Assembly (NCBI RefSeq): GCF_964340395.1
Contig: NC_135563.1
Coordinates: forward strand, 9,948,575-10,012,574
Direction of reading: 5' to 3'
Length of the DNA stretch: 64,000 nucleotides
Origin: Glandiceps talaboti
Taxonomy: Eukaryota; Hemichordata; Enteropneusta; Spengelidae
A program made the position numbers and the translations under genes. Positions 38,877 through 47,665 of this stretch are shown here, one piece after another; positions within the stretch are counted from its first letter, which is position 1; each line of letters starts with the position of its first letter. Under the pieces are notes generated by a model. It was not told where the DNA came from. It worked only from the letters and a program-made list of their open reading frames with translations, and did no database searches.

Positions 38877-41008
38877 ATTTTGAAGTCATTGCCATTGTAT
38901 ATCTGACATAAAACTTTCTCACAGTTATATGTACAACTATAGCTTGTTTTTGGATCAATCCCATGTGTAGTACTTTGTAATTTAGCAGTGACCTTATCAT
39001 TGTGGTAGTGAGGATGGGATGGGATGGGGTGGTGGTGGTGGTGGTGGTGGTGGTGGTGGTGGTGGTGGCAGTGGTCATTGTTGTCATGAGACTATACTAT
39101 TACACTATAATAATCCTTATTTATAATGGATAGTTCTTTAAGTATATAAATACTTGTCTCCCAAGAAATCCAGTGAGGGTCATCCTTTGTGGGTTATATG
39201 TTAATGCAGGAGGAACTGGAGTACCTGGGGAAAACCTGCATTGTTTGGTAGAGTCAAACTGAACGACACTCTTCTCATTACAGTGTGGTAAATTTAATTG
39301 AACCCTGAATGTGGTTCAAACCCTGACCGTAGTGGTAAGAGGCAAGTGGTTTAACCACTCGGTCACTGACTACCCTGACAATAAATACACCATACCTAAT
39401 CCTGTTTTGTTCTGTCATGGTTTGTAGGAGTTGAGTAACAGGGAATGTCTACACTGTATATTGACAACATTCCGAATCCTGTCTGGACAAGGCCAAGCAT
39501 TAAATATTGATCCGTCAAAGTTTTACACACATCTCTATAAGATACTGTTTGAACTCCATACAGGTAAGAATCGGCTTGGGTGAGAGTTTTCATATCCTGC
39601 ATCTTGATAAGATTATAATTCTGAAATCAAATGAGGATAGTCTGTGGATTTTTAACCTTATACATTGCTTGTATCATAAGAGACATATAGGTAAATAACT
39701 TGTCTTTGTTTTAAGTGGCCATATGGATGAGGATTGGGTATTTATTTTGGATTTGTAATTTATAAAACAATTTTTATCATGGCTTCCTACTTGAAAAGTC
39801 AATGTGAAACAACATTGACAAAGTGTGTGTTTACATTTGTAACTCAGTACATTGCAAAAAAGGTGTAAAATGTGTTAAAAGTTTGTTATTGTACATACAA
39901 TATCAAAGATTTTACACATTTATTAATCTTTTGCATGTTATTGAGTTACAAACAAGGACTTGGCATGTGTTGTTTCACATTGAATTTTCAAGTAGGAAGC
40001 CATGACAAAATTGTTTTAAAAAATCCAAAATAAATACCCAATCCTTATCCATATGGCTGAGTCATTAAAATCTGCCTGAATTTCAATGTTTTAAAAACTA
40101 TCAACTGACCTTGCTAAAAGGTTTTGTTTTGATGCAGAATTCATTGGTTCATTTAATGTGCTATTATTGTCATGGCATTGACAAATTTTGTATGCTTGTA
40201 TTATAGATTTTTTGTCAAAGACACAGAAAGATACCGATGGTCAAAACTGTGTTTATCTTATTTTTTTTGTTTTTACCTCATTTCAGAAGAAAACAGCAAA
40301 GATATCCCTATTGCCTTGGAGTGCCTAGAAGTGATGATAAACAAGAGAAAAAAGCAAGTTACCCTTCAGAGGGTGCTCTCCTTTGCTAAAAAGTTGTGCA
40401 CATTAGCATTACAAGTTTTGCCACATGAAACCCTGGCCTGCCTAGCTGCTGTCAAATCATTTTTGCAGGTAAGAAAATTATATTTTCATCATATTTTTGC
40501 TATTTCTACCTCTGATTGTATAATTTTATTCCATCAGAGAAAAAGCAATTGTATAGATGTAGTGTGGCCTGGAATACAGATAAGCAGAAAAACCCCATTT
40601 CATTCACTACGTATACACAAAATAAACGTTTCAAAATTTTTCAACCAAGTTGAAATAATAACATTGAATTGACTAGTTTTAATGCAGTCAACTGTACTAC
40701 AATAATATTGTCCTTTTTTTTAAAAATTTCAGATGCACACAAAATGTGATATTTTAATGGACAATGATAATACAGGAAGTGGTGTTTATTTACCTCAACT
40801 TGAAGAACCTGAACATTGCAATACTCACAACACAACTTTGTGGGAATTTTATCTTCTACAGGTAAGAAACGACAAAAATTTTACCTTTGCATCTGTATCA
40901 AGTTTTAAACAACTTTTACTGCCATCTGTTGTCAGTAACATTGTTGACTGGTTTGTGAGCCTCAATAGGTACTGACAGGAGGGCTTGTAAGAATGAGCTC
41001 TGTCTGTA

Positions 41009-41039
<31 letters not shown>

Positions 41040-43082
41040 GTGTGTGTATCTATTATGCATGTGTGTATCTGCAACCATTTCTCAGCCATAATGATATGCT
41101 TGTCAATTTTATTCAAACTCAGTACAATGGTGAGATACTAAGTATGCTATGCATGTCACTTTGTTTTGCTGCTCATCAATGCTGGTAGGCTGTCACTTTT
41201 GTGATGGGAGTCCATACATGTACTGATTTCAATAAACTCTATGCCATGGTAATACAAATAGACTCAATTTAGGAGTGAAAAAGTAGCAAGTAATGCAGTC
41301 CTTATCAATCAGTGTAATCCTTGACGTTTCAATTAACATTAAGATAATTGTGGACCATGTGCCCAACGAATACCTATGTCCTGAAAAAATAAGTAAATAT
41401 ATGATCTTTAGGCACAGTTCAGAGTGTCCACACCCATATTATCTGGGTTGTACTTTAGATTGAATATGTGGAAATATTCTGATAGAGATGAAAAGTTCAT
41501 TTACGTCGACATTTCTGTAAAAGTCTGCAATAGAGTACTGAAATGTAGATTTCATGTAAATTAGTGCTGTGAAGTAGTTATTGTTTATTGGCAGTAGCAT
41601 TTAATACTTTGTTGATGTGTTTGATTCTAGCGACATTACCATCCATCGGTGAGATGGTACAGTGGTCGTCTTTGTCAAGGTGCAGCTACACAGACAGCAA
41701 CAGTATCCAGTGATAAACTGTTTAGGAAGTAAGTTGAACAGACAGACAGTAGCAGTGTATGTTTTAATTGTGTGTGTGTGTGTGTTTACTTTTGTTGGTT
41801 TACATGGACACTATGGACATCTGTTTGTGTGTTGTGTTTGTAGGAACTTAAAAAGAGCACTTACCTTTGTGGCAGATTTAACATAATTTTGTGAGTAGTG
41901 AAATAGAGTGTGCATGTGATTGATGATAAAATATGAGATCACATGGTAACTATACCTTCCTTCCGTCACGTTATATGATGAAATGAAAAATATCAAATTT
42001 TGAAGAATGCACAATGGTCATTTTGTAAACTTTTATTATGCAATCAATTATATTTATATTGTATTGTACCTAGATCTCCACAGACATTGCTGTCAGAGTT
42101 TGACCCTGCAGATATGATCTTCAATCCAGTTATTGCTAGACCAACACAGAAGAGCAAAAAGAAGGTAAGCCTTCTCAGAACTTTTAATAGTTAATAGATG
42201 AATCTTAAGAAGAGATACGACTTTAGTAATCAAGGCTTCCGTTTACTAAGATAGACATAAACTATAACTATTGACTATTGTTGTTGTTTGATGTGGTAGA
42301 TTACACAAATGGGTGATAATGGTTCTATGAATCTAATCACCCAGTAATCAATATAGTGTAAACATCGGAAGTCCCAAAACAGTACACTGCAAGTTTATGT
42401 AACTAGCTGTTGCTTTCGGAGAGATGCTCTGCTGAGACTGTAATTAAACCAACATCCATGCAATAGCTTATCACTATTGTATCAACAAGTTGCGACAATA
42501 GTTTTATTTTGCGTCTATCTCAGTAAACCAATGCCTTGATCACCAGAGTAATAATATCTGATGTCTTGTCTTTTTGCGTCATCAATATCGGGAGAACTCC
42601 TGGCTGGTTTAGTGTACAGGAACATTTGCAAACCAAGTACATTAAGTTGTGTACTGAAACTATTGGATGTTTATTACTCTGACCATTCAAATTCTCAAAA
42701 TGCTAGACATGTCCATGACTCATTAGTTTTAATCGGGGTTGGGGTTGACATTGTAAAATTTCTTTCAAGTTGCAAATCACTGCATCTTCACTTAATTCAA
42801 TAAGTCATATATTGTGTCAATAACATATGAAAACTTTTTTGTTTGCAGGTCCATGCATCAGAAAAGCCATATTTACAACTCCAAATACAGGAAGCAGTAA
42901 ATGTAGCTCTCGATGAAACAACAAAAATAAGTGAACTTTCAGCTATAGACTATTTTAAAACTATTCCAAATTTGAAGTTACTGAGTACGAAAAAAGTGAA
43001 AAGGAGTAAAACGAACAAAATTAAAGCAACCAGAAAAGTTATTTCTAAATCTTCAAAGGTTGTCAAAAGAAGACGGAAATGA
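24541..43082 (+). CDS. NOC3L: Nucleolar complex protein 3 homolog (NOC3L), complete, 16 coding exons, 834 aa
   Basis: Coding exons: 24541-24779, 25334-25611, 26266-26429, 28227-28388, 30310-30403, 32517-32707, 33324-33452, 34091-34213, 36228-36308, 38239-38412, 39428-39563, 40287-40468, 40733-40861, 41631-41728, 42074-42164, 42849-43082. All junctions keep frame with GT..AG borders, and an in-frame TAA precedes the ATG. Residues 1-170 are charged and low-complexity (acidic [11 protein letters not shown], basic SRKPRKRK). The NOC3 N-terminal domain spans about 190-285 ([39 protein letters not shown]). A basic [16 protein letters not shown] stretch lies near 445-460. The CBF/NOC domain runs from about 490 ([12 protein letters not shown]) to about 700 ([10 protein letters not shown]). 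Human NOC3L is 800 residues. In yeast, Noc3p pairs with Noc2p during 60S subunit maturation and is linked to replication licensing; in vertebrates it is nucleolar. The last 30 residues are strongly basic and end KRRRK, unlike the human end as I remember it. Confidence 0.97.
24830..25015. repeat. (CA)n/(GACACA)n microsatellite in NOC3L intron
   Basis: CA tracts alternate with GACACA and AGAGAGA. It begins about 50 bases after the first coding exon's donor. Confidence 0.95.
25098..25257. repeat. (CCAT)n / (CCCT)n microsatellite
   Basis: The CCAT array is interrupted by CCTCCCTCC blocks and a GGTCCGACCGTCGGTCCG palindrome. It ends 76 bases before the acceptor of the second coding exon. Confidence 0.95.
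25735..26150. mobile_element. Possible foldback element in NOC3L intron
   Basis: TGTCGTTACTCTCGCAC on the left and CGCCTAGAGTAACGAGATTA on the right are imperfect reverse complements about 400 bases apart. The interior is CG-richer than its surroundings (CGTTATGACGTCTCC, ATACGTCATTTGCGC). Confidence 0.4.
27090..27905. repeat. Interspersed repeat interrupted by an AGGCCT element
   Basis: 27090-27420 and 27832-27905 align with the continuous stretch 60390-60800: shared phrases include TTAGGTAAAAACAACAA, AGAGTTATCGGATCCGGGGC, TCATGTGG, CTAATTACATTGTATATCT and TGCCTCATTCCTGCTTA. The 410 bases between are an AGGCCT element. Confidence 0.85.
27421..27831. mobile_element. AGGCCT-ended MITE, copy 1 (with empty site elsewhere in window)
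   Basis: Ends AGGCCTAATAAAAC and TTTTGTCAGGCCT are inverted repeats, continuing inward as TTTGGTTCCGATTAC against GTAATCAGAACCACAC. It is flanked by TA on both sides (TTA is an alternative reading). The interior has low coding content, with GACATCAACTTAAAAGGACA and GGAAAACATAACTACCTGGA shared with other copies. Confidence 0.85.
28445..28960. repeat. Interspersed repeat with three internal sub-copies
   Basis: The block CCCAC(C)ACAGAGAAAGCA, TCCATCCAGGTCGATCACC, TGACAGGTTTCTGCCAT recurs three times with decay. The right part (ATATAAACATGTCAAAGTGT, GAAGACATGCAT) matches 54550-54890. It ends in an ATGCAAAT-rich tail. Confidence 0.7.
29574..30166. mobile_element. AGGCCT-ended MITE, copy 2 (with internal insertion)
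   Basis: Ends TAGGCCTAATAAAAAAAATT and AATTTTTTTTGGTAGGCCT. It is opposite in orientation to copies 1 and 3 (AGGTGGGGTAGGTAGATTTT near the left). About 190 extra bases near 29880-30080, rich in GCGAAAAT, separate the halves; these may be a second insertion. Confidence 0.75.
30562..31275. mobile_element. Two diverged AGGCCT-family copies in tandem
   Basis: TTTCCGATAACTCGACC at 30580 and TTTCCGATAACCTGACC at 30975 each start a copy. Each ends with CTACCCTATTTTSTGRAGTCATGTTA. The similarity to other copies is limited to the ends and the CCGACAAGTATCTTAT/CCGACATTTTATTTG core. Confidence 0.55.
31448..31798. mobile_element. TTAA-flanked palindromic MITE, copy 2
   Basis: Nearly perfect palindrome with ends TTAAAGTGGCCATATGGATG and CATCCATATGGCCACTTTAA. 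Inner arms include TTTTATCATGGCATCCTACT and its partner AGTAGGACGCCATGATAAAA. About 350 bases, no coding capacity. Confidence 0.9.
32113..32465 (+). mobile_element. tRNA-derived SINE with (ATT)n tail
   Basis: The head carries box-A-like GGGGAATGGTTACC and box-B-like GCGGGTTCAAGTCC about 45 bases apart. A tRNA-unrelated body (CCATGATTGTGCCACAGTC, AAGGGCCATTGTGCTGCC, GAGCACCTTGAACTCTC) and an ATTATTATT tail follow. It lies in sense orientation in the NOC3L intron. It is a SINE, not a working tRNA. Confidence 0.7.
33612..33675. repeat. (GATAC)n microsatellite
   Basis: Pentanucleotide array with ACCAT and AAAT interruptions. Confidence 0.9.
34555..34632. repeat. (TG)n/(TGCG)n microsatellite
   Basis: Alternating GTGTGT and GCGTGC blocks next to a G-run at 34518-34528. 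Confidence 0.85.
34959..35199. mobile_element. Foldback MITE with CAATCTGATTAAAATC ends, copy 1
   Basis: The left end CAATCTGATTAAAATCTGAT is the exact reverse complement of the right end (ATCAGATTTTAATCAGATTG). Arms continue (GATTTCTTTATTTACCTCAA against TTGAGGTAAATGAAGAAATC, TTTGTTTGTTCTGGGA against its partner) for about 100 bases each side, around a GCCACCTTGTGGGAAGGCGA centre. About 240 bases long. Confidence 0.9.
35804..35925. repeat. (AAAC)n A/C-rich tract
   Basis: A C-run followed by AAAC and AAAAC units over about 110 bases. The Phe/Cys-rich reverse translation is an artefact. Confidence 0.9.
36539..36973. mobile_element. Non-autonomous DNA element with GGGACGATTGCACAATG ends, copy 2
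   Basis: The right end (CATTGTGCAATCGTCCC) pairs with the left (GTACGATCACACAATGTCAC), followed inward by ACAAGC and GCTTGT plus GAACTTCGTTC/ACGTACAATGTTCG. It contains ATCATCTCAGTATTAAAACA shared with 17021-17455. Confidence 0.7.
37408..37740. mobile_element. AGGCCT-ended MITE, copy 3
   Basis: Ends TAGGCCTAAAAAAATTTT and AATTTTTTTTTAGGCCT. The interior shares CAACCCCTCCTAGTTTTTCA, GCTGACCC, TGACATCAACTTAAAAAGAC and GGAAAACATAACTACCTGAA with copy 1, in the same orientation. Confidence 0.88.
38708..38877. repeat. (CTGT)n microsatellite
   Basis: Degenerate CTGT/CCAT units at the left become a clean CTGT array at 38807-38877. Confidence 0.95.
39012..39070. repeat. (GGT)n microsatellite
   Basis: GGGATGGGATGGGGT leads into about twelve GGT units, followed by GGCAGTGG. 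Confidence 0.95.
39185..39378 (-). mobile_element. tRNA-derived SINE, Ser/Leu-like head, copy 2
   Basis: Minus-strand head GTGACCGAGTGGTTAAACC (box A) and GGGTTTGAACC (box B). The plus-strand body CAGGAGGAACTGGAGTACCT, GGGGAAAACCTGCATTGT and GAACGACACTCTTCTC matches 7960-8060. Confidence 0.7.
39711..40067. mobile_element. TTAA-flanked palindromic MITE, copy 3
   Basis: Starts TTAAGTGGCCATATGGATGA. The right arm keeps TACCCAATCCTTATCCATAT but its last 15 bases have decayed (GGCTGAGTCATTAAA). Confidence 0.88.
41004..41048. repeat. (GTGTAT)n microsatellite
   Basis: Seven hexamer units, 150 bases after a NOC3L donor. Confidence 0.9.
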
Positions 43083-43227
43083 GCACTGTAGAATTTCTAA
43101 AATCTTCAAGTAAATATGACATAAAATATAAGGATTGCAATGAAAATGAGTGATTTGTCTATTTTTATGTGTTCTCTCATTCTGACTTTTATATTATGTG
43201 ATGTTGTAAGAACGTTCATTTTTACCA

Positions 43228-43233
43228 AATAAA
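43228..43233 (+). terminator. NOC3L: Polyadenylation signal of NOC3L
   Basis: A canonical AATAAA lies 146 bases after the NOC3L stop codon, in an AT-rich 3' untranslated region. No other AATAAA is closer to the stop codon. Cleavage should fall 10-30 bases downstream. Confidence 0.7.
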
Positions 43234-43442
43234 TTCAATCATGTTAACAAATCCGACATCAAACATGACATTGTTTAGTTTCCTGATTTGTGGATGTGTT
43301 AAGAGATTTGCTGAACCATTGAATCCAATCTGTCGTATCCTGATTAAAAAATGTATTATTTCATCGTAAGACAATCAGATTGGAATCAGAATTCTCATAA
43401 AGCTGAATGCGTGTTTCTGCCAAAAATAGCACAACTGAATTA

Positions 43443-43820
43443 GTCTGTTTACGGCACTCAATGACTGACTTTGATAACAATTGTCTTATTCAGCTCATCT
43501 TGATAACTAGCAAGTTGATAATTATGGTTTGAAAATCAACGCATAGCCATATCCCCCAAAAGCCTTTAGCGGAATACTTCCACAGCTGACGAGTTACAGT
43601 GGCAAGTGATGACATAATGTTGAAAATCAAACTGTCTGACATACATGTAATCACTCTCCACTGTGACTCGTCAGCTGTGGCGGTATTCTGCGAGTGGCTT
43701 TCATTGGATGTGTGGCTATGCGTCGATTTTCAAACTGTAATTATCAACTCGCTACGGTTAGCGGCTAAAGCTGAATAAGACAAATGTTATTGGAGTCAGT
43801 AATTCAGTACTGTAAACAAG
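43443..43820. mobile_element. Long-armed foldback element
   Basis: The arms of about 150 bases pair along most of their length: GTCTGTTTACGGCACTCAAT against the right end, TCTTATTCAGCT against AGCTGAATAAGA, TTGAAAATCAACGCATAGCC against GGCTATGCGTCGATTTTCAA, and CACAGCTGACGAGT against ACTCGTCAGCTGTG. No coding capacity. Confidence 0.85.
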
Positions 43821-43984
43821 CTACAACTGAATATTCTTTAAAGGGGGTAAAACCACTCCAGGAAACAATTGTATACTTATTAGATTAACACTGAATATTC
43901 ATGACTATCTGCAGGAAATAAACACTTAGGAGTCATGAATATTCAATGTTCATTCTCACCATAACTTAACTGCATTAGCGCCCT

Positions 43985-44165
43985 GGGTGCTAACATTGTA
44001 ACCTTTTGTCAAATGGAGGGTGGGCCATGATTGATGCAGCCTACCAATTGCGTCTGTAGAACTCGCCCTGGGATTGGGTCGCTCACAAAAAAAATCCTGT
44101 CTCCAGTGGAATTTGAACACATGACCACTGACTGCATTGGCTGTTCCACATCGACGTGATATAGT
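43985..44165 (-). mobile_element. Probable tRNA-related SINE
   Basis: On the minus strand a box-B-like GTGTTCAAATTCCACTGGAG follows an A-box-like stretch (CAGCCAATGCAGTCAGTGG). An A/T run and GAGCGACCCAATCCCAGG come next. One copy only is seen in the window. Confidence 0.45.
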
Positions 44166-44236
44166 GTGTGCAATAATTATTATTAGCCTATCACACTGAC
44201 CCACACCTGAATGAATTTCTTTAGAAATGTGTGATC

Positions 44237-44237
<1 letters not shown>

Positions 44238-44272
<35 letters not shown>
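44238..44272. repeat. (TG)n microsatellite
   Basis: About 17 uninterrupted TG units. Confidence 0.95.
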
Positions 44273-44276
<4 letters not shown>

Positions 44277-44640
44277 GTCTGCATATAAAAAGAAAATAAC
44301 TAGGAGCAATTCCCAGCACAAAAAAATGTACCATACGGTTCAATTTTGGTAGGTACATGTACTCTGTTCCATTGTTCATGTGGTCTTATGGTTGTTCTGA
44401 ATAAATAACATGATGCGAAAGACATCACAGATAACTCAACATCTTTTATTATAATCGATATCCACAGCAAACTTCAAAATTGATTAGTACCAATTTACAA
44501 GTACTTCAAGAAGAGTATCACCACTGTTCATCCTACATGTATGATAGTTAAAAACATTCCACTTTGATCAAACATCTAACTGGCTTCACAGTCTGACAAT
44601 AATGTTCAACATGTGTAGTAATATACAAGTATGGCTTAAT

Positions 44641-44720
44641 TAATCCACAGGGTGCAGTGAGCATGTAATTGATCAATCGATAAATCAATCAATTACATGC
44701 TCGCTGCACCCTGTGATTAA
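44641..44720. repeat. Near-perfect 33-base hairpin
   Basis: TTAATCCACAGGGTGCAG, TGAGCATGTAATTGAT and their reverse complement are separated by only a dozen bases (CAATCGATAAATCA), with a single mismatch (T/C in GAGCATG versus CATGCTC-GC). Confidence 0.85.
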
Positions 44721-44834
44721 TCTTCTGGTTATACTTAGGACACTCATTTACTCTATCTGGGGCGCTCTCACTTGGTGCTTTTTGAAAATAACTGTCAAGT
44801 GGTTAATAGGGACTATTTATTCAAACATCACCAA

Positions 44835-45033
44835 ACCAACAGGACAAGCGGACACTAACTAAAACTTGCAAAATCTAGTCAGACTGGATATCAGGAAATA
44901 TTTCTTCTCACAGCATGTCATACATCAATGGAACAGTTTACTAGAATACATCATCCAAGCCAAAACTGTTGTGGACTTTAAAATAAGACTGGACCAGTAC
45001 ATGAACACTACAAGGGATTATATGAGTCTTTGA
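44835..45033 (+). mobile_element. 3' fragment of a CR1/L2-like LINE reverse-transcriptase gene
   Basis: 44881-45033 encodes RLDIRKYFFSQHVIHQWNSL, LEYIIQAKTVVDFKIRLDQY and a terminal stop. This is the C-terminal signature (IRKxFFSxRVVxxWNSLPxxVVxAxSxxxFKxRLD) found in non-LTR retrotransposons. The preceding 45 bases resemble the usual TRGHxxKLxK lead but in another frame and with a stop, so the copy is dead and 5'-truncated. Confidence 0.8.
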
Positions 45034-45634
45034 GGCTTTCTTCCCTGTTATGGCAATCATGTTAAACCTAGCTATCGCTCTTCATAACACACAACATAGA
45101 CTCGCAGTGTTTTCAATCAAAGTATGAACTGTAAAGTACTGCAACATATTGATAAATTACTGAGCTTGCCCTGATGTATCCATATAGATTTAGCTATAGT
45201 AGTCACAACATTGCCTACTCAGTGGCAAAGTTGAATAACAGTTTACTTTGATAACACCACCGAACAGACAAACAATATTCATCGTTGCAAATAAACCCTG
45301 TCTATTGGTAGATGTCATCATGGCTAGATTTATAAAGTGATGTATGAGACAGCAACCTCAAAAACTGTAAGAGGTGCCAAATTTGAAATTTGTTATAACT
45401 GAAGTTATGATGCACACAATTGCAGCACTTCTTTAATCTGACCCTACTAAATTCTGTACAAAGACACAAACCCACTTTCATAACGTATCAATGTTGCAGT
45501 AGTTTATCATTCATATCAGGTACATGTACTTTGAATGGGAATCACTGTACCGGTAAATCCAGGTAGCTCTGAATAAAAATATTAATTATATGAGATATTA
45601 AATCCACAGAACAAGATCCAGATTAATTGTATTA

Positions 45635-47665
45635 TTATGACACACTTTCTTCCGGTCTTTCCACAGGTGGGTGTAATGTTGGTCGTTTCTCAGGATAAGT
45701 CCATGTTGGGTTCTTAGTTGGGAAAGTCTGAACATTTAAATGAGTATGTTTGTTTGTGAATGGAGTCCATAGTCCCTGTATAGTAGGGTTGTCTGTATGC
45801 ATAGGTTTTCTCATTCTGACAACGTCAACACCAGACTGAGTTCTCAGCAATGACACATTATCCCGGATTTGTTCCTGAGTCATCTTCTTTACCTCTATCT
45901 TGCGTATATTACCATTTACTGAAACATTAAACGTAAAGAATCACATCACTAATAAATAAGGAGAAAAAAGTTATTACATAAATATATACTAGTGAATACT
46001 TGCAAAAGTGCATACACTGGTGGTTTTTGCACTGCAGTGCAATACCTGGAAATGTATTGCATAACATGTATGCAAATGTTATACAAAGAGACTTCATGCA
46101 AATGTTATGCAAAAGAATACATAACATGTATGCAAATGATATATGCAAAAGAAGACTTTTGTGTTTCAAAATCACATGATTGCACAGTACAGTTTTACAG
46201 AAATAGGTTGTTTCACATAAAGATAACAGAACCCCATGCCCCGTAACTGCCAGTGTGGTGTTTTAGATAGAGCATAGCGCAATGCAAACGCACTCATGCA
46301 AATACCATGAGTACACCACACTTGCACTCAGGCATCATGGGGGTTCTGGGTTCTGTATTTCCATAATTAACACCCCCCCCCCCCCCATCATTCTCACATT
46401 AGTGATCTCATCAGTGGAGCCATAAAGATAAGTAGAATAATTCATTCTCCTGTTCAGTACTAACTTTTTCTAAAGTTCTGCAGTGCTTGAAATACAAGTC
46501 AAAACATTTAGAATCGCCACCACATGTACATTTTGTATTTCTATCAAATTTACAACTGTTCTGGTGTAATTTGAACCATTCTTCAATATATTTTCATAAT
46601 CAGCTGGAAAATACTTGCAACATTTTTGACTGAAATGGCCATTACATCACTAATATTTTCCTTTGCTGAACAAAGAAAAATATTTCAGAATTCTACAAAT
46701 GTATCTAACTACTGAAGTACTCACAATATTCTCCAACAATATTTGGTTCTCCATATTTCTTGTCTGGTGTTACATATACAACTGTTCCTGGATTTTTCCT
46801 TGAAAAATCAATCAGGTCATTTTCTATAAAATCCCTGTGAAAAAAAAGTACAAGTTCTATTTTCCCTGATATTATGGGTACAGTACTACTACAAATGTAG
46901 TTCTGCTTCCTGGTGGAGTAAGTTGAGACTTGATTCTGACTTTGTCCCTTTCCATGATAGAAAGAGACAATGTCAGAATTGAGTTCCAACTTAATCCATC
47001 GGCAAATAGGACTTGCATGCATTAGTACCACAATTATTTATTTGTGCCAAGGCAAGACTATACTGTAAATTGTAATGGGCCCATGTACATGTGATACATG
47101 TATGCTATTGCTAGCCTATTTTTAGCCCAGAGAATTGGCTATCTGGCATGACATACTGTGAATAACATTGTCAAACCAGATATTCAAGTCTCTGGGCTAT
47201 ACTTTGCCTGTTTTGCACTCTAAACAAAAAACGAAGGAGACATGATGTACATGTAGCCAATGCTGATATTATTATTAGCGAGTCAGAAACTGTTTATCTA
47301 TAATTTAAATGCAAAATTACTACATGTGAATTTTGTGATGGACTTTTTTTTATTATATGAGTCAATATTTTTTTGTTTTCCATAAAATTACAAATATACT
47401 AAAAAGGATAACTTGTGAAACAATTTAATACAATGTAACTGGCAATACCCCCCCCCCCCCACCACACACACACACACACACCTTCCCTATTCAAATCCCC
47501 AGCTGATCACACAGGCGCTAGGCGCTAGGCTTACCTGACACCTCGACTCTGTCCATTCATTTTGCAGAATTGGAAGGTAATCCTCTGCAGTTGACTGACA
47601 TATCTACCAACGCCATTTTTCAAGACGCTTTTGAGAAAGGCACTTGGTGTTGAGCTAGATGTCAT
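45635..47665 (-). CDS. MRPL43: Mitochondrial large ribosomal subunit protein mL43 (MRPL43), complete, 3 exons, 174 aa
   Basis: Minus-strand exons 47665-47535, 46834-46725 and 45918-45635 join in phases 2 and 1 with normal GT..AG borders. The product starts MTSSSTPSAFLKSVLKNGVG and ends ERPEESVS. An in-frame TGA lies just upstream of the ATG. The core (about residues 40-115) is the L51/S25/CI-B8 thioredoxin-like fold shared by MRPL43, MRPS25 and NDUFA2, with FIENDLIDFSRKNPGTVVYV, VGEYLNGNIRKIEV and SGVDVVRMRKPMHTDNP. The following IQGLWTPFTNK is a conserved MRPL43 signature. The protein is part of the mitochondrial large ribosomal subunit; its first 20 residues are hydroxylated and basic without acids, as expected for import. 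Length is similar to vertebrate isoforms. The gene converges on NOC3L and diverges from CCDC125. Introns are 700 and 806 bases. Confidence 0.96.
46040..46160. repeat. Octamer-rich tract in MRPL43 intron 2
   Basis: Three exact ATGCAAAT octamers (46070, 46096, 46130) plus near matches (TTATGCAAAAG, ATATGCAAAAG), arranged as about 60-base imperfect tandem repeats with ATAACATGTATGCAAATG twice. Confidence 0.7.
47131..47206. mobile_element. Short foldback repeat, TAGCCCAGAGA family, copy 3
   Basis: Ends TTTAGCCCAGAGAATTGGCT and TCAAGTCTCTGGGCTATAC pair. It is the inverse orientation of 20483-20563. Confidence 0.65.

Larger units (their letters stand above)
43234..45634. other. Tail-to-tail spacer between NOC3L and MRPL43
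   Basis: The interval holds a foldback element (43443-43820), a second small inverted repeat (43890-43950), a SINE (43985-44165), a TG array (44238-44272), a perfect hairpin (44641-44720) and a LINE remnant (44835-45033). From 45034 to 45634 I see nothing recognisable. No clean polyadenylation signal for MRPL43 was found close to its stop codon. Confidence 0.6.

Noticed and set aside
46705-47031. 108-codon minus-strand open frame
   Set aside because: It is MRPL43 exon 2 read through its acceptor and donor into intron; only 46834-46725 is coding.
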